DNA from: Mesorhizobium sp. L2C084A000
GTDB lineage: Bacteria; Pseudomonadota; Alphaproteobacteria; Rhizobiales; Rhizobiaceae
Assembly: GCF_000502875.1 (NCBI RefSeq)
Contig: NZ_AYWX01000002.1
Coordinates: 663,043-709,527 of the forward strand
DNA: 46,485 nt
Direction of reading: 5' to 3'
Below the pieces are notes generated by a model. That model was not told the origin of the DNA. It was given only the letters and a program-made list of their open reading frames with translations, and did no database searches. Numbering within the stretch: position 1 is the first letter of the stretch; each line of letters begins with the position of its first letter. The position numbers were made by a program, and so were the translations under genes. Positions 24,625 through 35,212 of this stretch are shown in pieces.

Positions 24625-27036
24625 TTATCCGAAATAGGCTTTGGCGAGGCTGTTGTAGAGGCCGCCGATTTCATAGGCGAGGTCGTCCAGCGCCTTTGCG
24701 GTCATGTCCGAAGGCTCCTTGATGGCGATCTGGGTGTTGAGCTGCAGGATTTCCTTCGCCGCCGGCGACATTTGCCCCTCCCCGCCGAGCGACGGCAACA
24801 GGCCGATTTCGGCCTTCAGCCTTTCAAGTTGGAACAGGATGGAGCGCGGGTTAAGCGGATCGAGCGCCAGCAGGTCGATCACCGTGCGCCGACCGGCCTG
24901 CACCGGATATTGGCGGCGATGGGTCATCACGCTGTCGCCGATTTCCAGCATCATGTCGAGCGCGCCGTCCGGCGCCTTGGCGCTGGTCAGCCGCGACAGC
25001 GTGCGGGAGATCTGGATACCGCGCTCCAGCCGGCGGCCAATCTCGAGGAAGCGCCAACCGGCGAAGCGGTACATGTTCTCGTGCAGCAGGCCGGAAAAGC
25101 CGGCGAGCTTACGCAGGATGACTGTCATCGCCCGGGTCGCGTCGTCGCCGGGCGCGACCGTCGTTGCGAACTGATGGATGGTTTTCGACAGGTCCTTCAG
25201 CGCCAGCCAGCCATCGGGCGAGAAGCGGTCGCGGATCTGCCCGGCACTGTAGACCGCGCTATCCAGCGTGCCGATCAGCCCTGACGGGATCGCTGTCTCC
25301 ACATCGATGCCGAAAGGTTCGAGATAATCCCTGATGTCGGCGAGCAGCGGCATATCCGGGTCGGAGGTTTCGGCCAGCCGCACATGGTAGGCGCGCAGGA
25401 TGCGCACCGTGTCTTCCGAGCGCTCGATATAGCGGCCGAGCCAGGTCAGGTTCTCCGCCGCGCGACTGGGCAGGCTGCCGGGCCTGGTGCGGCTGAAACT
25501 GTCGCCTTCTTGCGGCAGCAGCGTCTCGCGCTCCACCGGTTTGTCGCTGACAACCCAGACATCCGCCGCCTGGCCGCCACGCTGCATGGCGATCGCCGTC
25601 GGGTCGAGCGACAGGCCGATACGGGCAAAACCGCCCGGCATCACCGTCCAGCCCTCCGGCGTTCGCGCCAGGTAGACGCGCAGGCTCGCTGGCCGCGGCT
25701 CCAGCCAGCCGCCGACATAGACGGGCGTCGTCGAAAGCGTCACCGCTTCCTGGCCGACGAAATCGCCGCCATCACGTTCGATGCGCGCCACCAGTTCCGC
25801 CCGCTCCCCGGCCGACAGAGCCGAGCCTAGCTTCGTTGAATCGTCGTCCTCGAAGGCAAGCCTCGTCGACAGCGCCGGCCCGATCACCATGCGATCGATA
25901 TTGGCCAGCACATGCGCGCGCTCGGTAGCTTGCCCGCACCACCATGTCGCGACACTTGGCAGCAGCAATTCCTCGCCACGCAAGGCCCGTGAAATCTTGG
26001 GCAGGAAGGCAAGCAGCGCGCGCGTCTCCATCAGGCCAGAGCCCAGCGCATTGACGGTAGCAACCGCGCCCTGGCGGATCGCCTCGACCAGGCCCGGCGT
26101 TCCGATCTGCGAATCCGGGCGCAGTTCGAGCGGGTCGGCGAAAGCGGCGTCGAGCCGCCGCCACAACACGCTGATCGGCATCAGGCCGGAAACCGTGCGC
26201 ACCATCAGCCGGCTGTCGGAGACGGTCAAATCCTCGCCTTCGAGCAGCATGATGCCGAGGTAGCGGGCGATGTAGGCGTGTTCGTAATAGGTTTCGTTGA
26301 GCGGCCCCGGCGTCAGGATGGCGACGCGGCCGTCGGTCTCCTTGGCCATGCCGATCAACGCATCGCGAAAACGGCGGAAAAAGCCGGCAAGGCGGTGCAC
26401 ATGCATCTCGCCATAGATGTCGGACAGCGCGCGTGTGGTGGCGACGCGGTTTTCCAGTGCGAAACCGGCGCCGGACGGCGCCTGCGTGCGATCGCCCAGC
26501 ACCCACCACTGGCCGTCAGGTCCACGGCCGAGCTCGAAGGCGCAGAAATGCAGGAAGTGGCCGCCGGCCGGCCTGGTGCCGACGACAGGCCGCAAATATT
26601 CGGGGCTGGCGGCGATCAATCCCGCCGGCAGGATGCCTTTCTCGACCAGCCGGTTCGGCCCGTAGATATCGGCGATGGTTTCCTCGAACAGTTCGGCGCG
26701 CTGCACGAGGCCGGCGCTGATCGCCGCCCACTCGCTCTCCTCGATGAGAACCGGGACATGCGCCAGCGGCCATTCGCGCTCATTGGCACCGGCCTTGTCG
26801 TAGACGCGGTAATAAACGCCGGCATCGCGCAGATACTGGTCGGCGCGGGCAAAGCGCTGGCCGAGCTTTTCAGCGCCGAGTTCCTCGAGCGCCTCGACAA
26901 AATGCTTCCAGACCGGGCGAGGATTGCCTGACGCATCGACCATCTCGTCGACGACGCCGTCGATCGGCTGGTAGTGCTCCAGCAGGCTGTGGGTCCGCGG
27001 CTTGCCGTGTCCCCTCTTGTGATTCCCCTTTGCCAT
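24625..27036 (-). CDS. Circularly permuted ATP-grasp / alpha-E domain fusion protein
   Basis: 803-residue predicted amide ligase. Residues ~20-490 match the circularly permuted type 2 ATP-grasp family (DUF404/407 group): YYRVYDKAGANEREWPLAHV, GPNRLVEKGILPAGLI, VLGDRTQAPSGAGFALENR, LTPGPLNETYYEHAYIAR and the Gly/Arg-rich end VMPGGFARIGLS. From ~515 to the end it is an all-helical alpha-E domain (SLPSRAAENLTWLGRYIERS, LHENMYRFAGWRFLEIGRRL). In many bacteria these are two genes; here they are one protein. Genes on both sides are transglutaminases, 6 bp upstream and 3 bp downstream. ATP-grasp enzymes activate a carboxylate as acyl phosphate for amide bond formation, so the operon probably joins and hydrolyses a peptide. 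Substrate unknown. Confidence 0.88.
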   Translation of the reverse strand: MAKGNHKRGHGKPRTHSLLEHYQPIDGVVDEMVDASGNPRPVWKHFVEALEELGAEKLGQRFARADQYLRDAGVYYRVYDKAGANEREWPLAHVPVLIEESEWAAISAGLVQRAELFEETIADIYGPNRLVEKGILPAGLIAASPEYLRPVVGTRPAGGHFLHFCAFELGRGPDGQWWVLGDRTQAPSGAGFALENRVATTRALSDIYGEMHVHRLAGFFRRFRDALIGMAKETDGRVAILTPGPLNETYYEHAYIARYLGIMLLEGEDLTVSDSRLMVRTVSGLMPISVLWRRLDAAFADPLELRPDSQIGTPGLVEAIRQGAVATVNALGSGLMETRALLAFLPKISRALRGEELLLPSVATWWCGQATERAHVLANIDRMVIGPALSTRLAFEDDDSTKLGSALSAGERAELVARIERDGGDFVGQEAVTLSTTPVYVGGWLEPRPASLRVYLARTPEGWTVMPGGFARIGLSLDPTAIAMQRGGQAADVWVVSDKPVERETLLPQEGDSFSRTRPGSLPSRAAENLTWLGRYIERSEDTVRILRAYHVRLAETSDPDMPLLADIRDYLEPFGIDVETAIPSGLIGTLDSAVYSAGQIRDRFSPDGWLALKDLSKTIHQFATTVAPGDDATRAMTVILRKLAGFSGLLHENMYRFAGWRFLEIGRRLERGIQISRTLSRLTSAKAPDGALDMMLEIGDSVMTHRRQYPVQAGRRTVIDLLALDPLNPRSILFQLERLKAEIGLLPSLGGEGQMSPAAKEILQLNTQIAIKEPSDMTAKALDDLAYEIGGLYNSLAKAYFG

Positions 27037-27042
27037 CGCTGA

Positions 27043-30000
27043 TCAGAGTCTTGCCGGCCGCCGAAGGTCAAGGGTCATCGGGAAATCTTCCGCCGGTTGT
27101 TCTTCACGGATCACATAGGCGGATGGCGTATGGCCGCGCGGTTCGAAGCGGGCGAGCCGCCGAGCTTCCGCCTCGTTGCCATTGACCGGAAAGGTGTCGT
27201 AATTGCGCCCGCCGGGATGGGCGACATGGTAGACGCAGCCGCCGACCGCACGCCCCGACCAGCGGTCATAGATGTCGAAGACCAGTGGCGTGTTGACCGG
27301 CAGCGCCGGATGCAGGCCCGATGCCGGCTGCCAGGCCTTGAAGCGGACACCCGCCACCGCCACTTCGCGATTATCAGTGACCTTCATCGGCACGATGCGG
27401 CCGTTGCAGACGACTGCGTGGCGCTCCGGGTTCAGCCCTTCGGTCTTGACCTGCAGCCGTTCGACCGAGGAATCGACGAAGCGCACGGTGCCGCCGATCG
27501 CGCCTTGCTCGCCCATCACATGCCACGGCTCCAGCGCCTGGCGCAGCTCCAGCTTGATGCCGGCATGCTGAACCTCGCCGCAGAACGGGAAACGGAATTC
27601 GAGCTGGGCGTCGAACCATTCGGGCCTGAATTCGAAGCCGTTGAGCTTGAGGTCGTCGAGCACGTCGAGGAAATCGGCCCAGACATGATGCGGCAGCATG
27701 AAACGATCGTGCAGTGAGGTGCCCCAACGCACGAAGCGGCCATCGAGCGGGCCTTTCCACGCACGTGCGATGATGGCGCGCACCAACAGTTGCTGCGCCA
27801 GCGACATGCGTGCATTGGGCGGCATCTCGAAGCCGCGGAATTCGACCAGCCCCAGCCGACCGGTCGGTCCGTCCGGCGAAAACAGCTTGTCGATGCAGAT
27901 TTCCGAACGATGCGTATTGCCGGTGACGTCGGTCAACAAATTGCGGAACAGCCGGTCGACCAGCCATGGCAAGGGTGCGTTGCCCTGGTCTGGATGCGGC
28001 ACCTGCGCCATCGCGATCTCAAGCTCGTAGAGCGAGTCGTGACGCGCTTCGTCGAAGCGTGGCGCCTGGCTGGTCGGCCCGATGAACAGGCCAGAGAACA
28101 GATAGGACAGCGACGGATGGCGCTGCCATTGCAGCACCAGGCTCTTCAACAGGTCCGGCCTTCGCAGGAACGGGCTGTCATTGGGTGTCGCACCGCCGAC
28201 CACGACATGGTTGCCGCCGCCGGTGCCGGTGTGGCGCCCATCGATCATGAACTTGTCGGCGCCAAGCCGTGTCTGCCGCGCTTCCTCATAGATCGCCGTC
28301 GTCGTCGCCACGCAATCCTGCCAGTTGGAAGCAGGATGGATGTTGACCTCGATGACGCCGGGATCAGGCGCAACGCGGATGACGTTGAGGCGCGGATCGT
28401 GAGGCGGGCCGTAGCCCTCGATATGCACGGGAAGGCCGATCGCCTTTGCCGCGTTCTCGGCCGCCGCGACCAGTTCGAGATAGTCTTCCAGCGCCTCGAC
28501 AGGCGGCATGAACACGCACAGCCGCCCGTCGCGCGGTTCGACCGAAAGCGCGGTGCGCACAGCGCCGCCAATCTCGGTGATCTCCTGCTCGACCCGCTCC
28601 TGCTGGCCGGTCGCAGCGGTGAACGATGCCGCCTGCTGGCGGCGCGCCATCTCGTCGGCGCCTTCGAGTTCGGCTGGAGTCGGTCCGGCCAGTATGGCTT
28701 CACGCGCGGGCAGCGGGCCGCGTGGTAGCGACGGGTCGACCGGCACGATATAGGGGAATTGCTCGGGCGGCACATAGGGCAACGTGCCGAGCGGCAGCCG
28801 GTAGCCGACCGGTGAATCGCCTGGCACCAGGAACAGCCGGCCGCGCCGCGTCTTCCATTTTTCCGAGCGCCAGCGCGGATCCGATGCCTGGCTGTTCCAG
28901 CGCTGGACGGGCAGCACATAGCCGGACGGTTTGGTCAGCCCGCGTTCGAACACTTTCGCCATGCGGCTGCGTTCTTCCGGATCCTCCAGCCTGGAGTTGG
29001 ACGGATCGACATTGTCGGGCAGCTTGCCTTCCTTGAGCAGCCATTCGGCCGGATCCTCATAGGCTTCGCTGACCATGGCCTTGTCGATGCCGAGTTCGCC
29101 GGCAATCGCGGTGAGCAGGCTTTCGGCCTGCTTCGGGCCGATATCGGCCTCGCTCTTTTCGCGTGCGATCAGCGACGGATCGCTCCACACCGGCTGGCCG
29201 TCGGCACGCCAGTAGAGCGAAAAGGTCCAGCGCGGCAGGCTTTCGCCCGGATACCATTTGCCCTGGCCGTAATGGAGAAAGCCGCCGGGCGCGAAGCGCT
29301 CGCGCAGTTTACGGATCAGTTCGTCCGCCTTTTCACGCTTGGTGGGACCGACGGCGGCGGTGTTCCACTCGGCCGACTCGAAATCGTCGACCGACACGAA
29401 AGTCGGCTCGCCGCCCATCGTCAGCCGCACGTCGCCGGCAGCAAGCGCTGCATCGACCTTGTTGCCCAACGCGTCGAGCGCCTGCCAGCTTTCGTCCGAA
29501 AACGGCTTGGTGATGCGCGGATGCTCGGCGATGCGGTCGACCCGCATCTCGAAGCCGAATTCGACATTGGCGAAGCTCGCCATGCCGGAAATCGGGGCCG
29601 CGTTGCGGAAATGCGGCGTGGCGGCCAGCGGCACATGGCTCTCGCCGGTGAGCAGGCCCGAGGTCGGATCGAAGCCTATCCAGCCGGCGCCGGGAAGATA
29701 GACCTCGCACCACGCATGCAGATCGGTGAAGTCTGTCGCCGTTCCCGGCGGACCGTCCAGCGCCACCAGATCGGGCTTCAACTGGACCAGATAGCCGGAA
29801 ACGAAGCGTGCCGCGATACCGAGATTGCGTAGGATCTGCACCAGCAGCCAGCTCGAATCCCGGCAAGACCCCTTTTTCGCGGCCAAGGTCTCTTCCGGCG
29901 AGAACACCCCGGTTTCCATGCGCACGATATAGGCAATCTCGCGCTGCAGCCGCGCATTGAGGTCGACCAGGAAATTGACGGTGTTGGCTGCGCTGCGATC

Positions 30001-30402
30001 GATGGTCTTCAGCAGCGCCGACAGCAGCGGTCCCGCCGGTTCCGGGGTGCGATAGATGGCGAGATCGTCGCGGATTTCTTCCGGATACTCGAACGGAAAC
30101 GCCTCGGCCGACGGCTCGACGAAGAAATCAAACGGGTTGTAGACCGTCATGTCGGCGACGAGGTCGACCTCGATCTTCAACTCCGTCACCGGCTCCGGAA
30201 AGACGAAGCGGGCGAGGAAATTGCCGTAAGGATCCTGCTGCAGATTGACGAAATGGTTCGCCGGCTCGACCTTGAGCGAATGACTGAGCACCTTGGTGCG
30301 GGAATGCGGCGCCGGCTGCAGCCTGATGATCTGGGGCCCGAGAACCACCGGCCGGTCATATTTGTAATGGGTCAGGTGATAGACGGCTGCCAGAATTGCC
30401 AT
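27043..30402 (-). CDS. Large transglutaminase-domain protein with DUF2126
   Basis: 1119 residues; first gene of the operon. The N-terminal domain (1-100, starting [20 protein letters not shown]) is the bacterial transglutaminase N-domain. The catalytic core has Cys180 ([10 protein letters not shown]), His229 (DLHAWCEVY) and Asp245 (GFDPTSG). The remaining ~800 residues are the DUF2126 region with conserved blocks [62 protein letters not shown] and [20 protein letters not shown]. The glutamine-synthetase-like appearance of this block suggests a second ligase activity (amidoligase), as proposed for this family. ATG at 30402 with GGGG a few bases before. The next gene begins 6 bp after its stop. 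Cytoplasmic; product unknown. Confidence 0.88.
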   Translation of the reverse strand: MAILAAVYHLTHYKYDRPVVLGPQIIRLQPAPHSRTKVLSHSLKVEPANHFVNLQQDPYGNFLARFVFPEPVTELKIEVDLVADMTVYNPFDFFVEPSAEAFPFEYPEEIRDDLAIYRTPEPAGPLLSALLKTIDRSAANTVNFLVDLNARLQREIAYIVRMETGVFSPEETLAAKKGSCRDSSWLLVQILRNLGIAARFVSGYLVQLKPDLVALDGPPGTATDFTDLHAWCEVYLPGAGWIGFDPTSGLLTGESHVPLAATPHFRNAAPISGMASFANVEFGFEMRVDRIAEHPRITKPFSDESWQALDALGNKVDAALAAGDVRLTMGGEPTFVSVDDFESAEWNTAAVGPTKREKADELIRKLRERFAPGGFLHYGQGKWYPGESLPRWTFSLYWRADGQPVWSDPSLIAREKSEADIGPKQAESLLTAIAGELGIDKAMVSEAYEDPAEWLLKEGKLPDNVDPSNSRLEDPEERSRMAKVFERGLTKPSGYVLPVQRWNSQASDPRWRSEKWKTRRGRLFLVPGDSPVGYRLPLGTLPYVPPEQFPYIVPVDPSLPRGPLPAREAILAGPTPAELEGADEMARRQQAASFTAATGQQERVEQEITEIGGAVRTALSVEPRDGRLCVFMPPVEALEDYLELVAAAENAAKAIGLPVHIEGYGPPHDPRLNVIRVAPDPGVIEVNIHPASNWQDCVATTTAIYEEARQTRLGADKFMIDGRHTGTGGGNHVVVGGATPNDSPFLRRPDLLKSLVLQWQRHPSLSYLFSGLFIGPTSQAPRFDEARHDSLYELEIAMAQVPHPDQGNAPLPWLVDRLFRNLLTDVTGNTHRSEICIDKLFSPDGPTGRLGLVEFRGFEMPPNARMSLAQQLLVRAIIARAWKGPLDGRFVRWGTSLHDRFMLPHHVWADFLDVLDDLKLNGFEFRPEWFDAQLEFRFPFCGEVQHAGIKLELRQALEPWHVMGEQGAIGGTVRFVDSSVERLQVKTEGLNPERHAVVCNGRIVPMKVTDNREVAVAGVRFKAWQPASGLHPALPVNTPLVFDIYDRWSGRAVGGCVYHVAHPGGRNYDTFPVNGNEAEARRLARFEPRGHTPSAYVIREEQPAEDFPMTLDLRRPARL

Positions 30403-30513
30403 GAAGCCCCGGAATTCAGCGTTTCAACGATTTCGCCGAACCCTGACACATCAGGCCGCCATTCTCCAAGCAGAGATGTTGCGGTGCACCTAATTTAAGC
30501 AACGGTTGCCGGC

Positions 30514-31710
30514 TCAGAAAAACGCCTGTATCCCCGTCTGCGCCCTTCCCAGGATCAGCGCATGCACGTCATGCGTGCCTTCATAGGTGTTGACCGTCTC
30601 CAGGTTCTGCGCGTGGCGCATGACGTGGTAGCCGATCTGGATGCCGTTACCGCCATGCATGTCGCGGGCCTGGCGGGCGATGTCGAGCGCCTTGCCGCAA
30701 TTGTTGCGCTTGACGATCGAGATCATTTCCGGCGCCATCTTGCCTTCATCGAGCAACCGCCCGACGCGCAATGATGCCTGCAGCCCAAGCGCGATCTCGG
30801 TCTGCATATCCGCCAGCTTCTTCTGGTAGAGCTGCGTTCCGGCCAGCGGCTTGCCGAACTGCTTGCGGTCGAGCCCGTATTGGCGGGCGCGGTGCCAGCA
30901 ATCCTCGGCGGCGCCCATCGAGCCCCAGGAAATGCCGAAGCGAGCCCGGTTGAGGCATCCGAACGGTCCGCCAAGGCCCTTTGCGTTGGGCAGCAGCGCG
31001 TCCTCGCCGACCTCCACGCCTTCCATCACCACTTCGCCGGTGATCGACGCCCGCAGCGACAGCTTGCCGCCGATCTTCGGCGCCGAAAGCCCCTCCATGC
31101 CCTTTTCCAGCACGAAGCCACGGATCTCGTCCTTGCCGTTCTCGCCCTTCAGCTTCGCCCAGACGACGAACACGTCGGCGACCGGCGCGTTGGAAATCCA
31201 CATCTTCGAACCGGACAGCTTGTAGCCGTTGGCTGTCCTCTCGGCGCGTGTCTTCATGCCGCCCGGATCGGAGCCGGCATCCGGCTCGGTCAGGCCGAAA
31301 CAGCCGATCCACTCGCCGCTGGCAAGCTTGGGCAGGTACTTCTTGCGCTGCTCGTCCGAGCCATAGGCGTAGATCGGATACATCACCAGAGACGACTGCA
31401 CTGACATCATCGAACGATAGCCGGAATCGACGCGCTCCACCTCGCGCGCCACCAGCCCGTAGGTCACATAATTAGCGCCAAGCCCGCCGAACTCCTCGGG
31501 GATATTGATGCCGAGCAGGCCGGCCTCGCCCATTTCGCGGAAGATCGCGGTGTCGAAAGTCTCGTTGAGGTAGGCGTCCTCGATCCGCGGCGCCAGTCTG
31601 TCGGCGGCGAAGGCCGCCGCACCGTCGCGCACCATGCGCTCGTCTTCCGAAAGCTGGCCCTCGATCAGGAACGGATCTTCCCAGACGAATGCATTCTTGT
31701 CGGCGGCCAT
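30514..31710 (-). CDS. gcdH: Glutaryl-CoA dehydrogenase
   Basis: FAD enzyme that oxidises and decarboxylates glutaryl-CoA to crotonyl-CoA in lysine, tryptophan and glutarate breakdown; 398 residues. The start at ATG 31710 has GGGAGA seven nt upstream; a longer frame runs back through a palindrome and is not used. Diagnostic features: [20 protein letters not shown] at the N-terminus, the flavin/substrate signature [35 protein letters not shown], and the catalytic base Glu377 in [16 protein letters not shown], which is the GCDH-specific context. A LysR regulator is transcribed divergently with only 137 bp between the start codons, so it likely controls this gene. High confidence. Confidence 0.93.
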   Translation of the reverse strand: MAADKNAFVWEDPFLIEGQLSEDERMVRDGAAAFAADRLAPRIEDAYLNETFDTAIFREMGEAGLLGINIPEEFGGLGANYVTYGLVAREVERVDSGYRSMMSVQSSLVMYPIYAYGSDEQRKKYLPKLASGEWIGCFGLTEPDAGSDPGGMKTRAERTANGYKLSGSKMWISNAPVADVFVVWAKLKGENGKDEIRGFVLEKGMEGLSAPKIGGKLSLRASITGEVVMEGVEVGEDALLPNAKGLGGPFGCLNRARFGISWGSMGAAEDCWHRARQYGLDRKQFGKPLAGTQLYQKKLADMQTEIALGLQASLRVGRLLDEGKMAPEMISIVKRNNCGKALDIARQARDMHGGNGIQIGYHVMRHAQNLETVNTYEGTHDVHALILGRAQTGIQAFF

Positions 31711-31728
31711 GGCGTTCTCCCAACCAAG

Positions 31729-31756
31729 TGCATGTCGCTCAAAACGATGACATGCA
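31729..31756. repeat. Dispersed intergenic palindrome, short copy
   Basis: Perfect arms TGCATGTC (31729-31736) / GACATGCA (31749-31756) around a 12-nt centre containing CTCAAAA. The arms equal the outer arms of the palindrome at 19497-19543, so it looks like a shortened relative. It sits directly upstream of the gcdH start. Confidence 0.5.
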
Positions 31757-31800
31757 TGAAGCAAAATCTTGGCCCGTTCTATCGGCCTGCGCCTCGAAAA

Positions 31801-31818
31801 AATCAAACGAAATTGATT
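31801..31818. promoter_or_regulatory. Candidate LysR-type operator between gcdH and its divergent regulator
   Basis: Inverted repeat AATCAA (31801-31806), 6 nt, TTGATT (31813-31818). A further ATCAA half-site is at 31824-31828. LysR-type regulators bind interrupted dyads (T-N11-A type) in such divergent regions, and autoregulation is common. The location 30 bp before the regulator start fits. Confidence 0.4.
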
Positions 31819-31847
31819 CACCGATCAATGAGCTATAGGAATGGATC

Positions 31848-32759
31848 ATGAGTGTCCAACGCCGCCTTTTGCCCAACATAAGCGCCCTTGCCGCCTTCGA
31901 GGCTGTGGCCCGGCTGGGCAGTTTCACCGCCGCCGCCCAGGAACTCGATCTGACCCAGGGCGCGGTCAGTCGGCAGGTCAGGCTTCTTGAAGATCAATTC
32001 GGCCGCCGGCTGTTCGAACGCGACAGCCGCAATGTCAGGCTGTCGACATCGGGCGAAATCTACGCCGAGGCGGTGCGTTCGGCACTTGGGCAATTGCGTG
32101 ATGCAGCCCTTGGATTGATGAGCAATCGGCATAGTGGCATCCTGAACCTTGCCATTCTGCCGACCTTCGGCACGCGCTGGCTGATGCCGATGATCCCCGA
32201 TTTCGTCGAAAACAATCCCGATATCACCATCAATTTCGTCACCCGCATCGGCCGCTTCGACTTCGCCAGGGAGAGGCTGGATGCCGCCATCCACTATGGC
32301 CTGCCGGACTGGCCTGAGGCCGACTCGACACTGTTGGTGCGCGAAACGGTGGCGCCGGTCGTGTCGCCCGAATTCCTCGCCGGCCGCGCCATCGCCACAC
32401 CGGCCGATATCGGCCGGTTGCCGCTGCTGCATATGGCGACGCGCCCTGGCGCGTGGACGGAATGGTTCGAGCATCAGGGCCTGAGCGCACCGACGGGGCC
32501 CGGCATGCAGTTCGAGCAGTTCGGCACCGCCGCCCAGGCCTGCATGGCGGGGCTCGGTGTGGCGCTGCTACCGCTGATCCTCATTGCAGGCGAATTGCAG
32601 CGCGGCCAATTGGTGCCGGCGCCAGGCCAGCCCATGCAAAGCCGCACCGCCTACTATCTCGTCGTCCCACACGACAAGCGCGGCCATCCGCCAGTCGCCA
32701 GTTTTCGCGACTGGCTGCTGGGCCAGGTCGAGAAGGAGCCGGCCGTTCTGGCGTGGTAA
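31848..32759 (+). CDS. LysR-family regulator (GcvA-like)
   Basis: 303-residue transcription factor. Winged helix-turn-helix at residues ~8-65 (LPNISALAAFEAVARLGSFT, AAQELDLTQGAVSRQVRLLE, then LFERDSRNVRLS), followed by a linker and the periplasmic-binding-like effector domain (GILNLAILPTFGTRWLMPMI, RERLDAAIHYGLPDWPEADS, VAPVVSPEFLAG). The NLAILPTFGTRWLMP region puts it in the GcvA/AmpR-like branch. ATG at 31848 with AGGA about 8 nt before. It is divergent from gcdH, so a role in glutarate or lysine catabolism is likely (inference). Its stop touches the stop of the convergent tex gene, with no gap between them. Confidence 0.88.
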   Translation: MSVQRRLLPNISALAAFEAVARLGSFTAAAQELDLTQGAVSRQVRLLEDQFGRRLFERDSRNVRLSTSGEIYAEAVRSALGQLRDAALGLMSNRHSGILNLAILPTFGTRWLMPMIPDFVENNPDITINFVTRIGRFDFARERLDAAIHYGLPDWPEADSTLLVRETVAPVVSPEFLAGRAIATPADIGRLPLLHMATRPGAWTEWFEHQGLSAPTGPGMQFEQFGTAAQACMAGLGVALLPLILIAGELQRGQLVPAPGQPMQSRTAYYLVVPHDKRGHPPVASFRDWLLGQVEKEPAVLAW

Positions 32760-35084
32760 CTACTTCCGCTTCAGCGCATCCGCCAGCGCCGCGCCGAACG
32801 CGCCTTGCTGTGCCGGCCGCTCCGGCTGGCGCTGAGGCGCCGGCGAACGCGGTGCCGGCCTGCCGCCTCCGGTATCGCGCGGCCCACCTTTCGACGCGCC
32901 CCCTTCGCCACCATCCTTGCGCATGGATAGCGCGATGCGCTTGCGCTTGATGTCGACATCAACGACGCGCACCTTCACCACATCGCCGGCCTTGACCACC
33001 TCGTGCGCGTCCTTGATGAACCGGTCGGCCAGCTGAGAGACATGCACCAGCCCGTCCTGATGGACACCGATGTCGACGAAGGCGCCGAAGGCGGCGACAT
33101 TGGTGACGGTGCCTTCCAGCAGCATGCCGGGCTTCAGATCCTTGATATCGTCGATGCCGTCGGCAAACGTCGCCGTCTTGAAGCCCGGACGTGGGTCGCG
33201 GCCCGGCTTTTCCAGCTCTGCCAGGATATCGCGTACCGTTGGCAGGCCGAAACGCTCATCGACGAAAACGCGCGGATCGAGCGCCTTGAGTGCTGCACTG
33301 TCGCCCATCAACGACCGCACATCGCGCCCGCAGGCGGCGACGATCTTCTTGGCCACGCCATAGGCCTCCGGATGCACCGACGAGGCATCGAGCGGCTCGC
33401 TGCCATTGGCAATGCGCAGGAAGCCGGCGGATTGTTCGAATGCGCGAGGTCCGAGCCGCGGCACCTTGAGCAGGTCTTTGCGGCTGGCGAAGGGGCCGGT
33501 CGCATCGCGATGCGCGACGATCGCGTCGGCCAGAGACGCGCCGAGACCTGAAACGCGCGCCAGCAGCGGCGCCGAGGCGGTGTTGAGATCGACGCCGACG
33601 GCGTTGACCGCGTCTTCCACCACCGCTTCCAGCGAGCGGCCGAGACGGTACTGGTCGACATCATGCTGGTACTGGCCGACGCCGATCGATTTGGGCTCGA
33701 TCTTGACCAATTCGGCCAGCGGATCCTGCAGCCGCCGGGCAATCGACACAGCGCCGCGCAACGACACGTCGAGGCCAGGGAATTCCGCCGCCGCCGTCGC
33801 CGATGCCGAATAGACCGAGGCGCCGGCCTCGCTGACGATCACCTTCAGCGGCTTCGGCCCACCATCCGCCGGCATGTCGGACAGCATGTCGGCGACCAGC
33901 CTTTCCGTCTCGCGGCTACCAGTGCCGTTGCCGATCGAAATCAGCTCGACCTTGTGCAAGCGGATGAGCTTGGCGAGTTCCGCCTGCGTGCCACGCACAT
34001 CGTTCCTGGGCGGAAATGGATAGACCGTCGTTGTTGTCAGCACCTTGCCGGTGCCGTCGACCACCGCCACCTTGACGCCGGTGCGGATGCCGGGGTCGAG
34101 CCCCATCGTCGCGCGCGAACCGGCGGGAGCGGCTAGCAGCAAATCCTTGAGGTTTCGGGCAAAGACGTGGATCGCTTCCTCTTCTGCCCGCTCGCGCAGG
34201 TCGCGCATCAAATCGAGTGTCAGGTGTAGTGACAGTTTTATGCGCCAGGTCCAGCCGGCGACGTCCATCAGCCAGCGGTCGCCGGGCAGGCTGCCGCCGA
34301 TGGCATAGGCATTGGCGATCATCCGCTCGACCGGCTTCACCGGCGAGGTGTCATCGGCATCGACCTCGATGTCGAGCGACAGCACTTCCTCGTTGCGGCC
34401 GCGCAGCATCGCCAGCGCGCGGTGGCTCGGCACATTTGTCCAGCGCTCGACATGGTCGAAATAATCGGAGAACTTCGCGCCGGCCTCCTGCTTGCCGTCG
34501 ACCACCCTGGCCCGCATGAAGGCGCGCTCCTTCATGTAGCTGCGCAATTTTCCGACCAGATCGGCATTCTCGGCGAATTGTTCCGACAGGATGTCGCGCG
34601 CCCCTTCGAGCGCCGCCTTGGTATCGGCCACCTCTTCGCTGACATAGGCCAGCGCCAGTTCGGCAGGCACCAATGAGCGGTTCGCCAAGATGGCCTCGGC
34701 CAGCGGCCCCAGCCCGCGTTCCCTGGCGATCTCGGCCTTGGTCCGGCGCTTGGGCTTGTAGGGCAGGTAGATATCTTCCAGCTCAGCCTTGGTGGTGGCG
34801 GCGACGATCTTGCCTTCAAGCTCCTCGGTCAGCTTACCCTGTTCGCGGATCGAGCCAAGGATGGTGTCGCGGCGCGCGTCGAGCTCGCGCAGATAGGCAA
34901 GCCGTTCGGCAAGATTGCGCAATTGCGTGTCGTCCAGGCCGCCGGTGACTTCCTTGCGGTAGCGCGCCACGAACGGCACTGTCGCGCCCTCATCGAGCAG
35001 TTCGATCGCCGCGGCCGCCTGTTCGGGCCGCGCGCTGATCTCGGCCGCGATGATGGCTGCGATGCGCTTGATGTCGGATGCCAT
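32760..35084 (-). CDS. tex: Tex-family RNA-binding transcription accessory protein
   Basis: 774-residue cytoplasmic nucleic-acid binding protein, conserved across bacteria. Domains in order: the N-terminal helical Tex domain ([40 protein letters not shown]), a YqgF/RNase H-like domain near 320-450 ([37 protein letters not shown]), a helix-hairpin-helix region ([20 protein letters not shown]), and an S1 domain at about 650-720 ([34 protein letters not shown]). The tail is Pro/Gln/Arg-rich. ATG at 35084 follows AGGAACGAC. The frame remains open a further 750 nt upstream, but that part is antisense-like sequence overlapping the next gene and lacks homology. Very high confidence. Confidence 0.95.
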   Translation of the reverse strand: MASDIKRIAAIIAAEISARPEQAAAAIELLDEGATVPFVARYRKEVTGGLDDTQLRNLAERLAYLRELDARRDTILGSIREQGKLTEELEGKIVAATTKAELEDIYLPYKPKRRTKAEIARERGLGPLAEAILANRSLVPAELALAYVSEEVADTKAALEGARDILSEQFAENADLVGKLRSYMKERAFMRARVVDGKQEAGAKFSDYFDHVERWTNVPSHRALAMLRGRNEEVLSLDIEVDADDTSPVKPVERMIANAYAIGGSLPGDRWLMDVAGWTWRIKLSLHLTLDLMRDLRERAEEEAIHVFARNLKDLLLAAPAGSRATMGLDPGIRTGVKVAVVDGTGKVLTTTTVYPFPPRNDVRGTQAELAKLIRLHKVELISIGNGTGSRETERLVADMLSDMPADGGPKPLKVIVSEAGASVYSASATAAAEFPGLDVSLRGAVSIARRLQDPLAELVKIEPKSIGVGQYQHDVDQYRLGRSLEAVVEDAVNAVGVDLNTASAPLLARVSGLGASLADAIVAHRDATGPFASRKDLLKVPRLGPRAFEQSAGFLRIANGSEPLDASSVHPEAYGVAKKIVAACGRDVRSLMGDSAALKALDPRVFVDERFGLPTVRDILAELEKPGRDPRPGFKTATFADGIDDIKDLKPGMLLEGTVTNVAAFGAFVDIGVHQDGLVHVSQLADRFIKDAHEVVKAGDVVKVRVVDVDIKRKRIALSMRKDGGEGGASKGGPRDTGGGRPAPRSPAPQRQPERPAQQGAFGAALADALKRK

Positions 35085-35212
35085 GTCGTTCCTGCTCTCA
35101 TCCAAAGAGCGGCGACCATAGGCGCAGACGTCCGGCCCGCCAACCGCCGCGCTTCGATCAGCCCGGCGGGTCCACAGGAAAGCGTGCGCTAATGTGACGG
35201 CTCGGGCCCGGT

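Noticed and set aside
19753..25284. Plus-strand frames of 448 and 566 codons opposite the sigma-factor and transglutaminase/ATP-grasp genes
   Set aside because: The minus-strand genes have complete catalytic motifs and operon spacing; the antisense frames are Arg/His/Gly-rich and unlike any family.
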